From Pseudodesulfovibrio hydrargyri (GTDB lineage: Bacteria; Desulfobacterota; Desulfovibrionia; Desulfovibrionales; Desulfovibrionaceae): a DNA stretch of 64,000 nucleotides. The notes beneath the pieces were generated by a model that made no database searches, was not told the DNA's origin, and was given only the letters and a program-made list of their open reading frames with translations. The position numbers were made by a program, and so were the translations under genes. Each line of letters opens with the position of its first letter. The stretch's first letter is position 1. The stretch covers positions 1,951,590 to 2,015,589 of the forward strand of contig NZ_LKAQ01000004.1 in assembly GCF_001874525.1 (NCBI RefSeq), written 5' to 3'. Of this stretch, positions 1 to 8,207 are shown piece after piece.

Positions 1-9
1 TGGAGATTC

Positions 10-78
10 TCAAGAACCTTTTTCAAAAGGTTCTTGAGCGGGGTCCGGGGCGGCGCCCCTGCCGCCGGAGGCATCCCT
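10..78. repeat. Hairpin plus GC-rich gene-tail repeat
   Basis: A perfect inverted repeat has 13-bp arms at 10-22 and 25-37 with a 2-nt centre. It is followed by a GC-rich tract that, on the minus strand, reads CCTCCGGCGGC, then a short GGGG...CCCC hairpin, then CCGGACCCC. The same order of blocks follows the gene ending at 13865, so the two look like copies of one gene-tail repeat. It probably marks the end of a gene lying left of the window on the minus or plus strand. A terminator role is inferred; no long T-run is attached. Confidence 0.5.
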
Positions 79-428
79 TGGCCGCCAAAAGGGGCCAGGC
101 GGTCCCGGACCGGGTTTGACCGGGAGCTGACCCTGGCCCCGCTCAGGACGGTTCGGGCATCAAAGCCGCGTTGCAGGTACCGCCGGCCACAGTGGAGGGC
201 CTGGATCCGGGGAACGCGGCCTCTCCTGGTACGATGCCTTGGAACCGTCAGCTATGGGAGGAGTGCCGATTTTGGGCGGCCTGTGCGGCCGTTTTGTCAA
301 GCATAGCCTATTCCCCGGGCCGTGGTATTATTTTTCGCCTCTTCCGGGTGCCTGATCCGGGGGAAAAACAAAATGGTTGTCTGCTTCGGGCCTAGGGCAT
401 ACCCTCACCCGGTACGAAATGTGACAAC
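79..428. other. Gene-free stretch before moaE
   Basis: I see no convincing gene here. Short open frames exist on both strands, but they have no ribosome binding site, no recognisable product and poor GC3 pattern. The stretch must hold the moaE promoter, most likely in the less GC-rich part around 300-380, but no clear -35/-10 pair or sigma-54 box could be assigned. Confidence 0.4.
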
Positions 429-440
429 AAGGAGTCGGAT

Positions 441-803
441 ATGGACATCAACAAGGCCTTGGCCGATCTGAAGAAGGAACCCGGTTTCGTGGAGAACGTG
501 GGCATGGTCCTGGTGCACAACGGCGTGGTGCGCGGCTGGTCCCGCAAAGGCCACGAGGAGGTCACCGCCATCGAGATCACGCCCGATTTCGAAAAGATGG
601 AGGAAATCCGCCAGGAAATCGAGGGACGCGAGGGCATCTTCCGAGCCTGGTGCCACGCCAATTCCGGCCATATGCAGCCCGGCGACGACGTGCTGTTCCT
701 GATCGTGGCCGGCGATATCCGCGAGAACGTCAAGCCCGCGCTGGCCGACTTTCTGGACCGGGTCAAGTCCGAGGCCGTGACCAAGAAAGAGATTTTCGCG
801 TAG
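441..803 (+). CDS. moaE: Molybdopterin synthase catalytic subunit MoaE-like
   Basis: 120-residue protein resembling MoaE, the large subunit of molybdopterin synthase, which inserts dithiolene sulfur into precursor Z (cPMP). The N-terminal strand VGMVLVHNGVVRG matches the MoaE pattern VGAVV.F.G.VR, and the C-terminal VKSEAVTKKEIF matches the region carrying the catalytic lysines (K..PIWKKE in Escherichia coli). It is about 30 residues shorter than E. coli MoaE. The start is fixed by AAGGAG at 429-434. moaA follows after 8 bp, so the two are cotranscribed. No moaD (small sulfur-carrier subunit) is seen next to it. The family assignment is good; the short form leaves some doubt about full activity. 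Confidence 0.75.
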   Translation: MDINKALADLKKEPGFVENVGMVLVHNGVVRGWSRKGHEEVTAIEITPDFEKMEEIRQEIEGREGIFRAWCHANSGHMQPGDDVLFLIVAGDIRENVKPALADFLDRVKSEAVTKKEIFA

Positions 804-811
804 GTACGGGC

Positions 812-1819
812 ATGCACGAGCACCTGGAGGACAAGCACGGCCGCGAGGTCAGCTACATGCGCATCAGCGTGACCGACCGCTGCAACCTGCGCTGCACCTA
901 CTGCGCGGGCGAGGGCCTGGAGTTCATCCCCCACCCGGACATCCTGCGTTACGAGGAGATCATGGAGCTGATGGCCATGGCCCGCAACCTCGGCGTGCGC
1001 AAAATCCGCTTCACCGGGGGCGAGCCCTTTGTGCGCAAGGGATTTGCGGACTTCATGATCAACGCGGCCAGGCGCTTCACCGACATGGATTTGTGCGTGA
1101 CCACCAACGCCACCCTCATCGGCCCGGACGTGAAGCGGCTGGCCGAGGCGGGCATCCGGCGGGTGAACATCTCCCTGGACACCCTGAACCCGGAGAAATT
1201 CGTGACCATCACCGGCCGCGACCATTTCGCCGCGGTCCGGGAGAACATCGACCGCTGCCTGGACGCGGGCATGGCCCTGAAGGTCAACGCCGTGGCCATG
1301 AAGGGCGTCAACGACGACGAGTTGGGCGATTTCATCGAGTTCGCCCGCACCCATCCCGTGGATTTCCGGTTCATCGAGTTCATGCCCGTGGGCACGGAGA
1401 CCGGCTGGGAGGACGGACGCGTCTGGACCGCCGCCGAGATTTTGTCCGAGGCCCGCGCCTTTGCCGAACTGGTTCCGGTGACGAAATCCGGCGAGCGCCG
1501 CCACGGCCCGGCCCGCATGTTCGACATCGAGGGCGGCCGGGGCCGCATCGGGCTGATCTCCCCCTACACCGACCATTTCTGTTCCACCTGCAATCGGCTG
1601 CGCATCACCTCGGACGGCAATCTGCGGACCTGTCTTTTCTCGGACAGGGTCTACCGGCTGCGCCCGGCCCTGCGCCATCCCGCCCTGGGCATGGCCCAGG
1701 TCGAGAAGATCATCCGTCTGGCCGGGAAGAACAAGCCCATCGGCAACGAGCTGCTGCGCCGCATGCGCGCCTCGGACCACGGCGTCTGCAAGACCCGCAT
1801 GGCCTCCATTGGCGGGTAG
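812..1819 (+). CDS. moaA: GTP 3',8-cyclase MoaA (radical SAM)
   Basis: 335 residues. Radical-SAM enzyme that, with MoaC, converts GTP to cyclic pyranopterin monophosphate, the first step of molybdenum cofactor synthesis. The SAM cluster motif is C24-x3-C28-x2-C31 (TDRCNLRCTYC); the second, GTP-binding cluster is C257, C260 and C274. The protein ends in Gly-Gly, as MoaA needs for activity. The frame is open further upstream, inside moaE, but ATG 812 lies directly after the moaE stop and gives the family's usual N-terminus. The ribosome binding site is weak, which suggests translational coupling to moaE. The product supports the molybdo- or tungsto-pterin formate dehydrogenase further along the window. 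Confidence 0.93.
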   Translation: MHEHLEDKHGREVSYMRISVTDRCNLRCTYCAGEGLEFIPHPDILRYEEIMELMAMARNLGVRKIRFTGGEPFVRKGFADFMINAARRFTDMDLCVTTNATLIGPDVKRLAEAGIRRVNISLDTLNPEKFVTITGRDHFAAVRENIDRCLDAGMALKVNAVAMKGVNDDELGDFIEFARTHPVDFRFIEFMPVGTETGWEDGRVWTAAEILSEARAFAELVPVTKSGERRHGPARMFDIEGGRGRIGLISPYTDHFCSTCNRLRITSDGNLRTCLFSDRVYRLRPALRHPALGMAQVEKIIRLAGKNKPIGNELLRRMRASDHGVCKTRMASIGG

Positions 1820-1912
1820 GCGCCTGATCCGCTTCGTTGCCGTAGGTTTGCCGTAAAGGTTACGGCTGTACCTCCGTCGCCTCGCGTCTCCGGCACCTAC
1901 CCGCCAATGGAG
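1804..1912 (+). repeat. Long structured hairpin over the moaA stop codon
   Basis: Perfect 17-bp arms at 1804-1820 and 1896-1912 enclose a 75-nt middle that holds a second perfect hairpin, arms 1850-1856 and 1860-1866 (GCCGTAA/TTACGGC). The left arm contains the moaA stop codon, so the transcript end is folded into the structure. The architecture (long outer stem, small TACGG branch in the middle) is like the elements at 2816 and 14147. No T-run follows directly; the canonical terminator is 55 bp further on. Confidence 0.6.
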
Positions 1913-1966
1913 TGCGGGAGATAAGGGCGATTCTAACAAATTGGGATTGTGGGATTCATATTTTTT

Positions 1967-2000
1967 ACCGCGCCGCTTTTGCGGCGCGGTTTCTTTTTTT
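1967..2000 (+). terminator. Rho-independent terminator after moaEA
   Basis: Perfect 10-bp arms ACCGCGCCGC (1967-1976) and GCGGCGCGGT (1981-1990), TTTT loop, followed by TTCTTTTTTT. A strong intrinsic terminator for the moaEA transcript. Confidence 0.92.
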
Positions 2001-2109
2001 GCGGGAAGGACGTTGACCTTGGCCGGTTGTGCGGTAGTATCGCGGGCAGGAAAGGAACCGTCCCATCCCGCGGGGCGCGATCGCAATACCGAAACAAGAG
2101 AGTGAAGCC

Positions 2110-2730
2110 ATGACCATGACCGTCAAGGAAGCCATTGCCGCGCGGCACAGCGTGCGTTCGTTTACCGGGGAGCCCGTGTCCGAGGCGGCGCTCGAAGAGT
2201 TGCTGGAGGCGGCCCGGCAGGCCCCGTCCAGCCTGAATTCCCAGCCGTGGCGGTTCATCCCGGTCACCGACGAGGCGACCCGCGAGTGGATAGCGTCCAG
2301 CGAGGTGTCCAGGAAACAGCGCTGGCTGGCGGGCGCTCCGGCCATCCTGGTCTGCTGCGCGGACCTGGAAGGGTATGTCCGCGACACCCAGGCGAGCGCC
2401 TTCTTCTACAAGGAAAACAAGATAATGGACGAGGAGCCGACCCAGGGCGTCCTGGATTACGCCGAGCGCGAGGAAAAGGCGTCCGAGACCGCCCGGTTCG
2501 GCGCGTCGGCCATGAACGTGGCCCTGGCCGTGTCCTTCATCATGCTTCGGGCGGTGGAACTCGGCCTGGGCACCTGCTGGGTGGGCATGTTCAACGAGGG
2601 GCCGCTCAAGGAGCGCTTCGGCCTGACCCCGGACCAGCGCGTGGTCTGCCTCCTGGCCGTGGGCCATCCCGACGAACCGTCCGTCCCGCCCCGCAACCGC
2701 AAGTCCCTGGACGAGATCGTCCTCAAGTAA
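2110..2730 (+). CDS. Nitroreductase family protein
   Basis: 206 residues, typical length for an FMN-dependent nitroreductase-fold oxidoreductase. The N-terminus has the family signature RHSVRSF with the FMN phosphate-binding Arg/Ser residues, then QAPSSLNSQPWRF around residues 37-49, and the later stretch ELGLGTCWVG that packs against FMN. Such enzymes use NAD(P)H to reduce nitro compounds, quinones or other small acceptors; the natural substrate cannot be told from sequence. It is a single-gene unit between two intrinsic terminators and should be cytoplasmic. A second in-frame ATG lies two codons downstream; the first is kept because it is adequately spaced from the purine-rich AGAGAGTGAAG. 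Confidence 0.88.
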   Translation: MTMTVKEAIAARHSVRSFTGEPVSEAALEELLEAARQAPSSLNSQPWRFIPVTDEATREWIASSEVSRKQRWLAGAPAILVCCADLEGYVRDTQASAFFYKENKIMDEEPTQGVLDYAEREEKASETARFGASAMNVALAVSFIMLRAVELGLGTCWVGMFNEGPLKERFGLTPDQRVVCLLAVGHPDEPSVPPRNRKSLDEIVLK

Positions 2731-2751
2731 CGCGTTTCAGAGTCACATTGG

Positions 2752-2784
2752 AAAAGGGCCTCATCATCGATGAGGCCCTTTTTT
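2752..2784 (+). terminator. Rho-independent terminator after nitroreductase
   Basis: Perfect 10-bp arms GGGCCTCATC (2756-2765) and GATGAGGCCC (2769-2778) with a 3-nt loop, preceded by AAAA and followed by TTTTTT. The A and T flanks make it usable from both strands. Confidence 0.92.
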
Positions 2785-2815
2785 GTCGATACCCTCGTGC
2801 CCGGAATAGGCTTGG

Positions 2816-2932
2816 GAGAGTGGGTCAGATGTGTCGATTTCGGGGTTCGCGGCTACCGCAGCCGTACCCCCGTACGGCGAGGACAGGCCGCCAACCCCGA
2901 AAGCGGCGCAGATGGCCCGCTATCGCAAGCCG
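2816..2932. repeat. Structured hairpin repeat, copy A
   Basis: Outer arms run from GAGAGTGGGTC (2816) to GGCCCGCTATCG (2914-2925). Inside are 10-bp perfect arms TTTCGGGGTT (2838-2847) and AACCCCGAAA (2893-2902), and a central hairpin GCCGTAC-CCCC-GTACGGC at 2861-2878. The outermost block and the closing block GCAGAYGGCCCGCTATCG are nearly identical in the element at 14147, while the inner stems differ but still pair. It abuts the stop codon of the DUF748 gene and lies between two convergent genes. Confidence 0.7.
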
Positions 2933-5900
2933 CTAGTTGATGCCTAGGTCGGCTCTATGCTTGGGCACGCCGGTCTTGCCTGCGGACTTGTCGTCCTTGT
3001 CCAGGAGGAAGACGCGATCCGTCAGCTCGGGGTTCTTTGCGATGATGTACGCCTTGACCGCATTCGCACGCTCCATGGCCAGTTGATGGAGCATCTCGTC
3101 GGTGACCTGGATGCGGTCGCGGATGAATTTCTCCATGACCTCCACGGGCTGGCGGTCGGTGACGAACAGGGTGGTGGGCTTGACGTCCTCCTCGTCCGGC
3201 TCGTCGGCATAGGCCTCGTAGAGCATGTCCTCGTACTCGTCGGGCGCGACCGTGACCTGGTCCACCGAGGTTTCGGCCCGCTTGGACCGGGGCAGGTCGT
3301 CGTACTTGGCCTGCCGGATCTTGCGTTCCAGGATGGCCTGGATGAGGCCGTTCGTGTCGGCCGCCGGGTCCGTGACGCCGTCCACTTCGAGCTTGAGCTT
3401 CCGGCGTTCGGTCAGGGCCTTGATGACCGTGTCGAGCTTCTCCTCGCCCTGGGCGCCGAGCGCCGCCCGGCCGGGCTCGAAGACCACGAAGTCCATGTTT
3501 TCCCCGCCGCCGAACATGGAGCCGATCAGGGAGAACGGCGAGGTCAGGGCCTTGAACAACAGGTTGATGATGGCCTTGAACACGATGCCGCCGATGCGGA
3601 AGTTGGGGTCGTCCAGCCGCCCGGTGATGGGCAGGTTGAGCTGCATGTCGCCGTTGGAGTCCTGGAGCAGGGACAGGCCGAACTCCACCGGGATGTTCGG
3701 CGCGTCGGGCCGCTTGTCCTTCTTGCCCAGCTGCAACTGTTCGATGAAGAACTTGTTCTTGGCGTCCAGGACCCAGTCGTCGGTCTTGAAGGTCACGTCC
3801 GCGTAGAGCCGCCCCTTCTGGATGGGATAGGCCAGGTTCTTGAGGGTGTACGGGGTCAGGGGCACCAGCTCCATGCCGTTCACCGAGATGGCCAGGTCCG
3901 AATAGATGGGCGTGATCAGCGGATTGACCACGCCGGTCACGGACACGGGCGTGGGCCCGACTTTTGCCTTGAAATCCACCTTGGGCCGGGCTTCTTCGGT
4001 CTGGCCGATGTCGGTCAGGGACAGGGCCATGTCCGTGACCTCGGTGGCGAAGGCCGGGTGCACGCTTTCGTCGCGGAAGGCGACCTGGCCATTCTGCATG
4101 CCGATCTTGCCCACGGTCAGGGTCTCGAAGAACGGCTTCTCCTCGGCGGCCTTTTCCTCGGTTTGCTCCTCGACCTTTTTGACCTCGGCCGCGGGCACGG
4201 GCACGGGCTGCTCGCCCTCGGCCGTCCGTTCCTCGGCGGGCGGCGCGGGCTCGGGCAGGCGCAGGGCGCGCCGGACGTTCAGCCTGCCGTCCTTGTCCAG
4301 GTGGATCAGGGCGCGCGGCCCGTCCAGGTTGATCTCGCCCAGGGCCAGGGTCATGGGTTCGCTCGCAAAGTCGATGCCCTTGACGTCCAGCCGGTCGATG
4401 CCCGCCATCTCGGCGTCGTCGAAAGTGGTCTTGACCTTGAGACCGGTCAGCCCGGTGCTGCCCTTGAGCGTGAACTTCGGGGTCTCGCCGCCGGAGAAGG
4501 TGTAGCCCAGGTAGGCGAAGGCCTGGCCGTCGGCGACGAGCAGGTCGGTGTCCTCGGCCAGATAGCCGTCCAAGGGGCGCAGCCCGAATTTCTCGACCCG
4601 GATGGAGCCGGTGGAGGCCAGCGGTTCCAAGGCGGCCTTGCCGCGCACCGAGAACCAGCCGCCGCCGGTCCAGCCGCCGCTCAGGGCAAAGGGTATGTCC
4701 GCGCCCTTTTCCGTGGTGATGTCGGTGGAGTCGAGCTTGAAATCGCGGATTCCGAGCCGGGCCGGGTCCTTCAGCGCCAGGTCGCGGAAGTCGGCGGAAC
4801 CGTCCTCGACCACGAAGTGTTTCACGGTCGCGGTCCAGGGCGTTTCGGGCGCATCGTCGGCGGCGGGGGATTGCTCCGGTTCGGTCTCGGCCGGTTGCCC
4901 GGTCTCGATTTCGTCTCCCGCCTTCGCGGCCTCGTCCATGACCCGCTGCAGATCCAGGCGGCCGTCCTTCTCGCGGGTGATCTCGGCCGAGGGGCCGGTC
5001 AGCTTGACCTCGGCCACGTCCACCCGCCGGGCGGCCAGGTCCAGGGCCGCGCCGGACACGTCCAGGGCGCCCAGGGTGAAGCTCGGCGCCTTGGCCTCGG
5101 GCTTGCGCACGGCCAGCCCGGCCAGGTTCAGGGTCCCGTTTTGCGCGGTCACCCGCGGCTCGCCGTCCTGGTCACGATAGGCGATGTCCACGGAAAAGCC
5201 GAGCTTGCCGGAGTCCACCACCAGCGGCTGGGCCTCGTTGATGTACGGGCCGTAGGCAGGCACGTTCAGGTCCTTGCCCGCCACGGTGGCCTTGACCGCG
5301 AGCGGGTCCAGGGTGGTCTCGCCGTTGAGGTAGACGAATCCCTCGGCACCGAAGGAGCCCTTGAAGATGCTGGTCTGGGCCTCGCGGGTGGACAGGTTTT
5401 CCACGGACAGGTCGAGCTTGGAAAAGGTCCGCTTGAACCCGCCTTTGACCAGGTCGTCGCGGAAATCCATGGTCCCGTCGTTGAGTTCGAATTTGCGCAC
5501 GTCCAGGACAAAGGCCGAATCGGTGTCCGCCTCGGTCTTGACCTTGGGGCCGGTGGTCCCGGGCTCGGAGCCCGGGAAATAGTCCGTCCAATTGATTTCC
5601 CCGCCCGCCCGGCGCACGACCTTGAAGAACGGCTGGTCCATGGACACCCGCTTGACGATCAGGGCGTTGTCGCCCAGGGAGAAGCGCTCCATCTCAAAGG
5701 CCAGCTTCTTCAAGGAGAAGACCGGGCCGTCTCCGGGCGCGGTCAGTTCCAGGTTGGTCAGGGTCCCGCCGCCGCCCAGAAAGAGGTTGATCCGCTGGGC
5801 GTCGGGCCGCTCGAAAAACAGGGAGATGTCCGAGGTGAACCGTCCGGTCTTGAGCTCGAGCGGGGTCTTGATGGGCACGTATTTCCAGTACTGGTGCAGG

Positions 5901-6631
5901 TCCACGTCCACCGCGCCCAGCTCGAACTCGGTCAGGAGGGTCTTGTCGAAGGGCAGGGTCTTGCCCTTGAGCTCCACCGGGTCGCCGTTGACCACGGCCG
6001 TGAACATCGGCTGGGTGAATTCCTTGACCTTGTCCTCGATGCTCGAGGTGAACGGCACGCGCAGATGGATGTCGGAGATGACGTGCTTCTTTTGGCGGGG
6101 CCGGTCGTCGAAGGTGATGGCGGAATTGGTCAGCTCGAAGCCGTACAGGGCAAAGGGAAAGACCGCGCCCTTTTTCTCCTCGGGTTTCTTTTCGGCGTCC
6201 TTCTGGTTGACGCTGTCCGGGGTGCCGAGCAGGTCGGAGATGGAGTACTTGCCGTCGCCGTAGAAGGTCACGTCGACGTTGAGCCCGTCGAGCTTGAGAT
6301 AGCTGACCACCGGGGCCAGCTCCCAGACCGTGGAGACGCCGGGCGCGACCTCCATGTGGTTCAGGGAGAGAAGGTCGCCCTCCTCCTTGAGGTTCTTGAT
6401 GCGCAGGCCGGACAGTTCCAGGCGGAAGGTCAGCGGGTTGAAATAGATGTCCCCCACCGAGGTTTCGCGCTTGGTGGCCTCCGTGACCTGGCTGACCAGC
6501 ACGGATTTCATGATCGCGGGCGCGGCGAGGAAGCCGAACAGGGTGTAGGCGATGAAGGCGGCCAGCAGCCAGAATGCAACGCGGCGGAGCCTTGGCGTGC
6601 CTATGTTGATCTTATCGAGAAAGGAAAGCAT
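2933..6631 (-). CDS. DUF748/AsmA-like envelope protein, 1232 aa
   Basis: Very large protein with one N-terminal membrane helix (about residues 17-40) and otherwise a periplasmic body. It matches the DUF748 / AsmA-like superfamily, whose members form long beta-rich rods in the cell envelope and are linked to lipid or outer-membrane homeostasis. Four spaced copies of a strand motif are visible: SAITFDDR (about 170), GTMDFRDD (about 370), GSADFRDL (about 610) and GQVAFRDE (about 850), which suggests tandem AsmA-like modules. Glu/Pro-rich linkers separate modules. The C-terminal 250 residues include an OmpA-like stretch (FEPGRAALGAQGEEKLD). The lipoprotein gene lies 89 bp upstream on the same strand. 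The family call is good; the role is inferred. Confidence 0.8.
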   Translation of the reverse strand: MLSFLDKINIGTPRLRRVAFWLLAAFIAYTLFGFLAAPAIMKSVLVSQVTEATKRETSVGDIYFNPLTFRLELSGLRIKNLKEEGDLLSLNHMEVAPGVSTVWELAPVVSYLKLDGLNVDVTFYGDGKYSISDLLGTPDSVNQKDAEKKPEEKKGAVFPFALYGFELTNSAITFDDRPRQKKHVISDIHLRVPFTSSIEDKVKEFTQPMFTAVVNGDPVELKGKTLPFDKTLLTEFELGAVDVDLHQYWKYVPIKTPLELKTGRFTSDISLFFERPDAQRINLFLGGGGTLTNLELTAPGDGPVFSLKKLAFEMERFSLGDNALIVKRVSMDQPFFKVVRRAGGEINWTDYFPGSEPGTTGPKVKTEADTDSAFVLDVRKFELNDGTMDFRDDLVKGGFKRTFSKLDLSVENLSTREAQTSIFKGSFGAEGFVYLNGETTLDPLAVKATVAGKDLNVPAYGPYINEAQPLVVDSGKLGFSVDIAYRDQDGEPRVTAQNGTLNLAGLAVRKPEAKAPSFTLGALDVSGAALDLAARRVDVAEVKLTGPSAEITREKDGRLDLQRVMDEAAKAGDEIETGQPAETEPEQSPAADDAPETPWTATVKHFVVEDGSADFRDLALKDPARLGIRDFKLDSTDITTEKGADIPFALSGGWTGGGWFSVRGKAALEPLASTGSIRVEKFGLRPLDGYLAEDTDLLVADGQAFAYLGYTFSGGETPKFTLKGSTGLTGLKVKTTFDDAEMAGIDRLDVKGIDFASEPMTLALGEINLDGPRALIHLDKDGRLNVRRALRLPEPAPPAEERTAEGEQPVPVPAAEVKKVEEQTEEKAAEEKPFFETLTVGKIGMQNGQVAFRDESVHPAFATEVTDMALSLTDIGQTEEARPKVDFKAKVGPTPVSVTGVVNPLITPIYSDLAISVNGMELVPLTPYTLKNLAYPIQKGRLYADVTFKTDDWVLDAKNKFFIEQLQLGKKDKRPDAPNIPVEFGLSLLQDSNGDMQLNLPITGRLDDPNFRIGGIVFKAIINLLFKALTSPFSLIGSMFGGGENMDFVVFEPGRAALGAQGEEKLDTVIKALTERRKLKLEVDGVTDPAADTNGLIQAILERKIRQAKYDDLPRSKRAETSVDQVTVAPDEYEDMLYEAYADEPDEEDVKPTTLFVTDRQPVEVMEKFIRDRIQVTDEMLHQLAMERANAVKAYIIAKNPELTDRVFLLDKDDKSAGKTGVPKHRADLGIN

Positions 6632-6720
6632 GAAGCCCCCGCTTGCTGTGAAGTTGTTCCGACCCGAACCATGTTAGAGCAATTCGGCCGCGGAATCCAT
6701 GGTCAATCCATTAGGAACGC

Positions 6721-7956
6721 CTAGTCGGTTCGCTTTCTTCTCGGCCCGGCCACGAGCCGGTAGAGGATCAGCCCGGCGAAGAAGGCTCCGATGAGCATCA
6801 GCCCGAGGAGGAAGGCGTGGTCCAGAGTGGCCTCGAGGTTGGCCTGGCTCCGGGCCACCAGCCCGTCCATGCGTTGGAACAGGGCCTGCTGCTGCGTTTC
6901 AAGCCCCTTGAGGGCCTGGTCGAGGGCCGCCTGACGCTCCCTGGAGACGTTGGTCATGACGCCGGACACGGTCTCGGTCTGCAGCTTGAACAGTCCTTCC
7001 ATGGCCTGGTTCATGGTCCTGTCCCGCTGGGTGTTGAGATTGTCGAAGAGCTGGGTGATCAGCAGGGAGGCCTGGCCGCCGACCTCGGCCGGAAGCTTCT
7101 CGGCGATCTCGGCGTAGCGCTCGCTCAGCCCGGTCATCTTGTCGGTATCGCGGATGATGCCGTCGATCTCGGGCTGGAAGACCATCTCCAGATAGGCCAG
7201 CTTGATCTGGGCGTTGACCTGCAGCTGCATGCGCGAGACCAGATAGAAGGCCCGGTCGATGGCCACCTTCATGTCCTCGGCGACCAGGGCCGCCTTCTCG
7301 ACGCTGGCGAACAGCCCGCCCGGGGCCTGCAACCGGCTCATGGACGGCTTCAGGCCGAGTTCGCCGAAGTCCTCGAAGCGCACGTAGCTGACCGAGACGG
7401 AGTCCGGGTATTTCTCCCGCCACTGCTTGATGATGCGGATGAGCTCCCCCTCCTGCTCGGGGGTCATGATCCGGTCGGCCAACTGCCAGACGTCCCGCTC
7501 CACCTCCCTGAAGATGTCCAGCACGGGCAGGGCGGCGTCGCCGAAGACCTTGGGCACCCAGTATTCCTCCCATACGGTGCGCCGCAGGCTGACGGCCACG
7601 ATCAGGTCGAGCAGGGCGATGCCGGGATAGGGCCCGGCCGCGATCTCCACGTTGCTGGCCTTGTTGTAAACCTGCATGCGGGCGGCGGTCAGCCGCGCCT
7701 GGGGCGTGCCTATGTCCTCGAGGATGGCCGCGGCCTCGTCCATGCGCGAGTTGGTCGTGTCGGCGAACGCCATGACCGCCGCCTGGAGCTCCAGCGGGCC
7801 CATGCCCTCCACGGCCGCCGCCTTGTTGTCCGCGGCAGCCTGGGAGGAGCTCATGGAATAGAACATGGGGGCGGTCCGTTGCGTCATTCCCCTGGAGGAG
7901 ACGCACCCGGAGACAAGGGCCATGATCAGGAGAAGGGCGGTCAGGGGGCTGCGCAT
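6721..7956 (-). CDS. Lipoprotein with C-terminal membrane anchor
   Basis: 411 residues from ATG 7956. The N-terminus MRSPLTALLLIMALVSGC is a lipoprotein signal with lipobox LVSGC. A TTG start nine codons upstream is possible but would bury the signal. The body is mostly helical, with Gln/Ala-rich heptad-like segments and a coiled coil around residues 300-370 (a run of RDRTMNQAMEGLF-type repeats), then a transmembrane helix HAFLLGLMLIGAFFAGLILY and a basic tail. A lipid anchor at one end and a helix at the other would let it bridge two membranes or fold back on one. I do not recognise a family; function unknown. It may be cotranscribed with the DUF748 gene. Confidence 0.7.
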   Translation of the reverse strand: MRSPLTALLLIMALVSGCVSSRGMTQRTAPMFYSMSSSQAAADNKAAAVEGMGPLELQAAVMAFADTTNSRMDEAAAILEDIGTPQARLTAARMQVYNKASNVEIAAGPYPGIALLDLIVAVSLRRTVWEEYWVPKVFGDAALPVLDIFREVERDVWQLADRIMTPEQEGELIRIIKQWREKYPDSVSVSYVRFEDFGELGLKPSMSRLQAPGGLFASVEKAALVAEDMKVAIDRAFYLVSRMQLQVNAQIKLAYLEMVFQPEIDGIIRDTDKMTGLSERYAEIAEKLPAEVGGQASLLITQLFDNLNTQRDRTMNQAMEGLFKLQTETVSGVMTNVSRERQAALDQALKGLETQQQALFQRMDGLVARSQANLEATLDHAFLLGLMLIGAFFAGLILYRLVAGPRRKRTD

Positions 7957-8207
7957 GTCGGTATCCGGTCTTGGGTTGTTCAAGGGAATTGGGGCTATGG
8001 GGCCAGATAACCACGGAATCGCCGAAGAATCAATGGAATCTATATGTACGGCGTTGTGGCTTTTGGTCGGGGGTATGCTCTTTCCGCTATGGAAAATGCG
8101 GATTTTGTTGCCATATTATTGAATCCCGGTGTACGTTGGGGCTGAATCGAAGCGTGCCTGCCGGACAGACGGTCCGGGGCGCGCCCAACGCCGAATGGAG
8201 CGGGTTC

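Noticed and set aside
2957..6724. A 1255-codon open frame on the plus strand opposite the DUF748 gene
   Set aside because: In GC-rich DNA the complement of a coding frame often stays open. The translation is low-complexity (Gly/Val/Gln/His-rich) with no domain, whereas the minus-strand product is a clear family member with a membrane helix.
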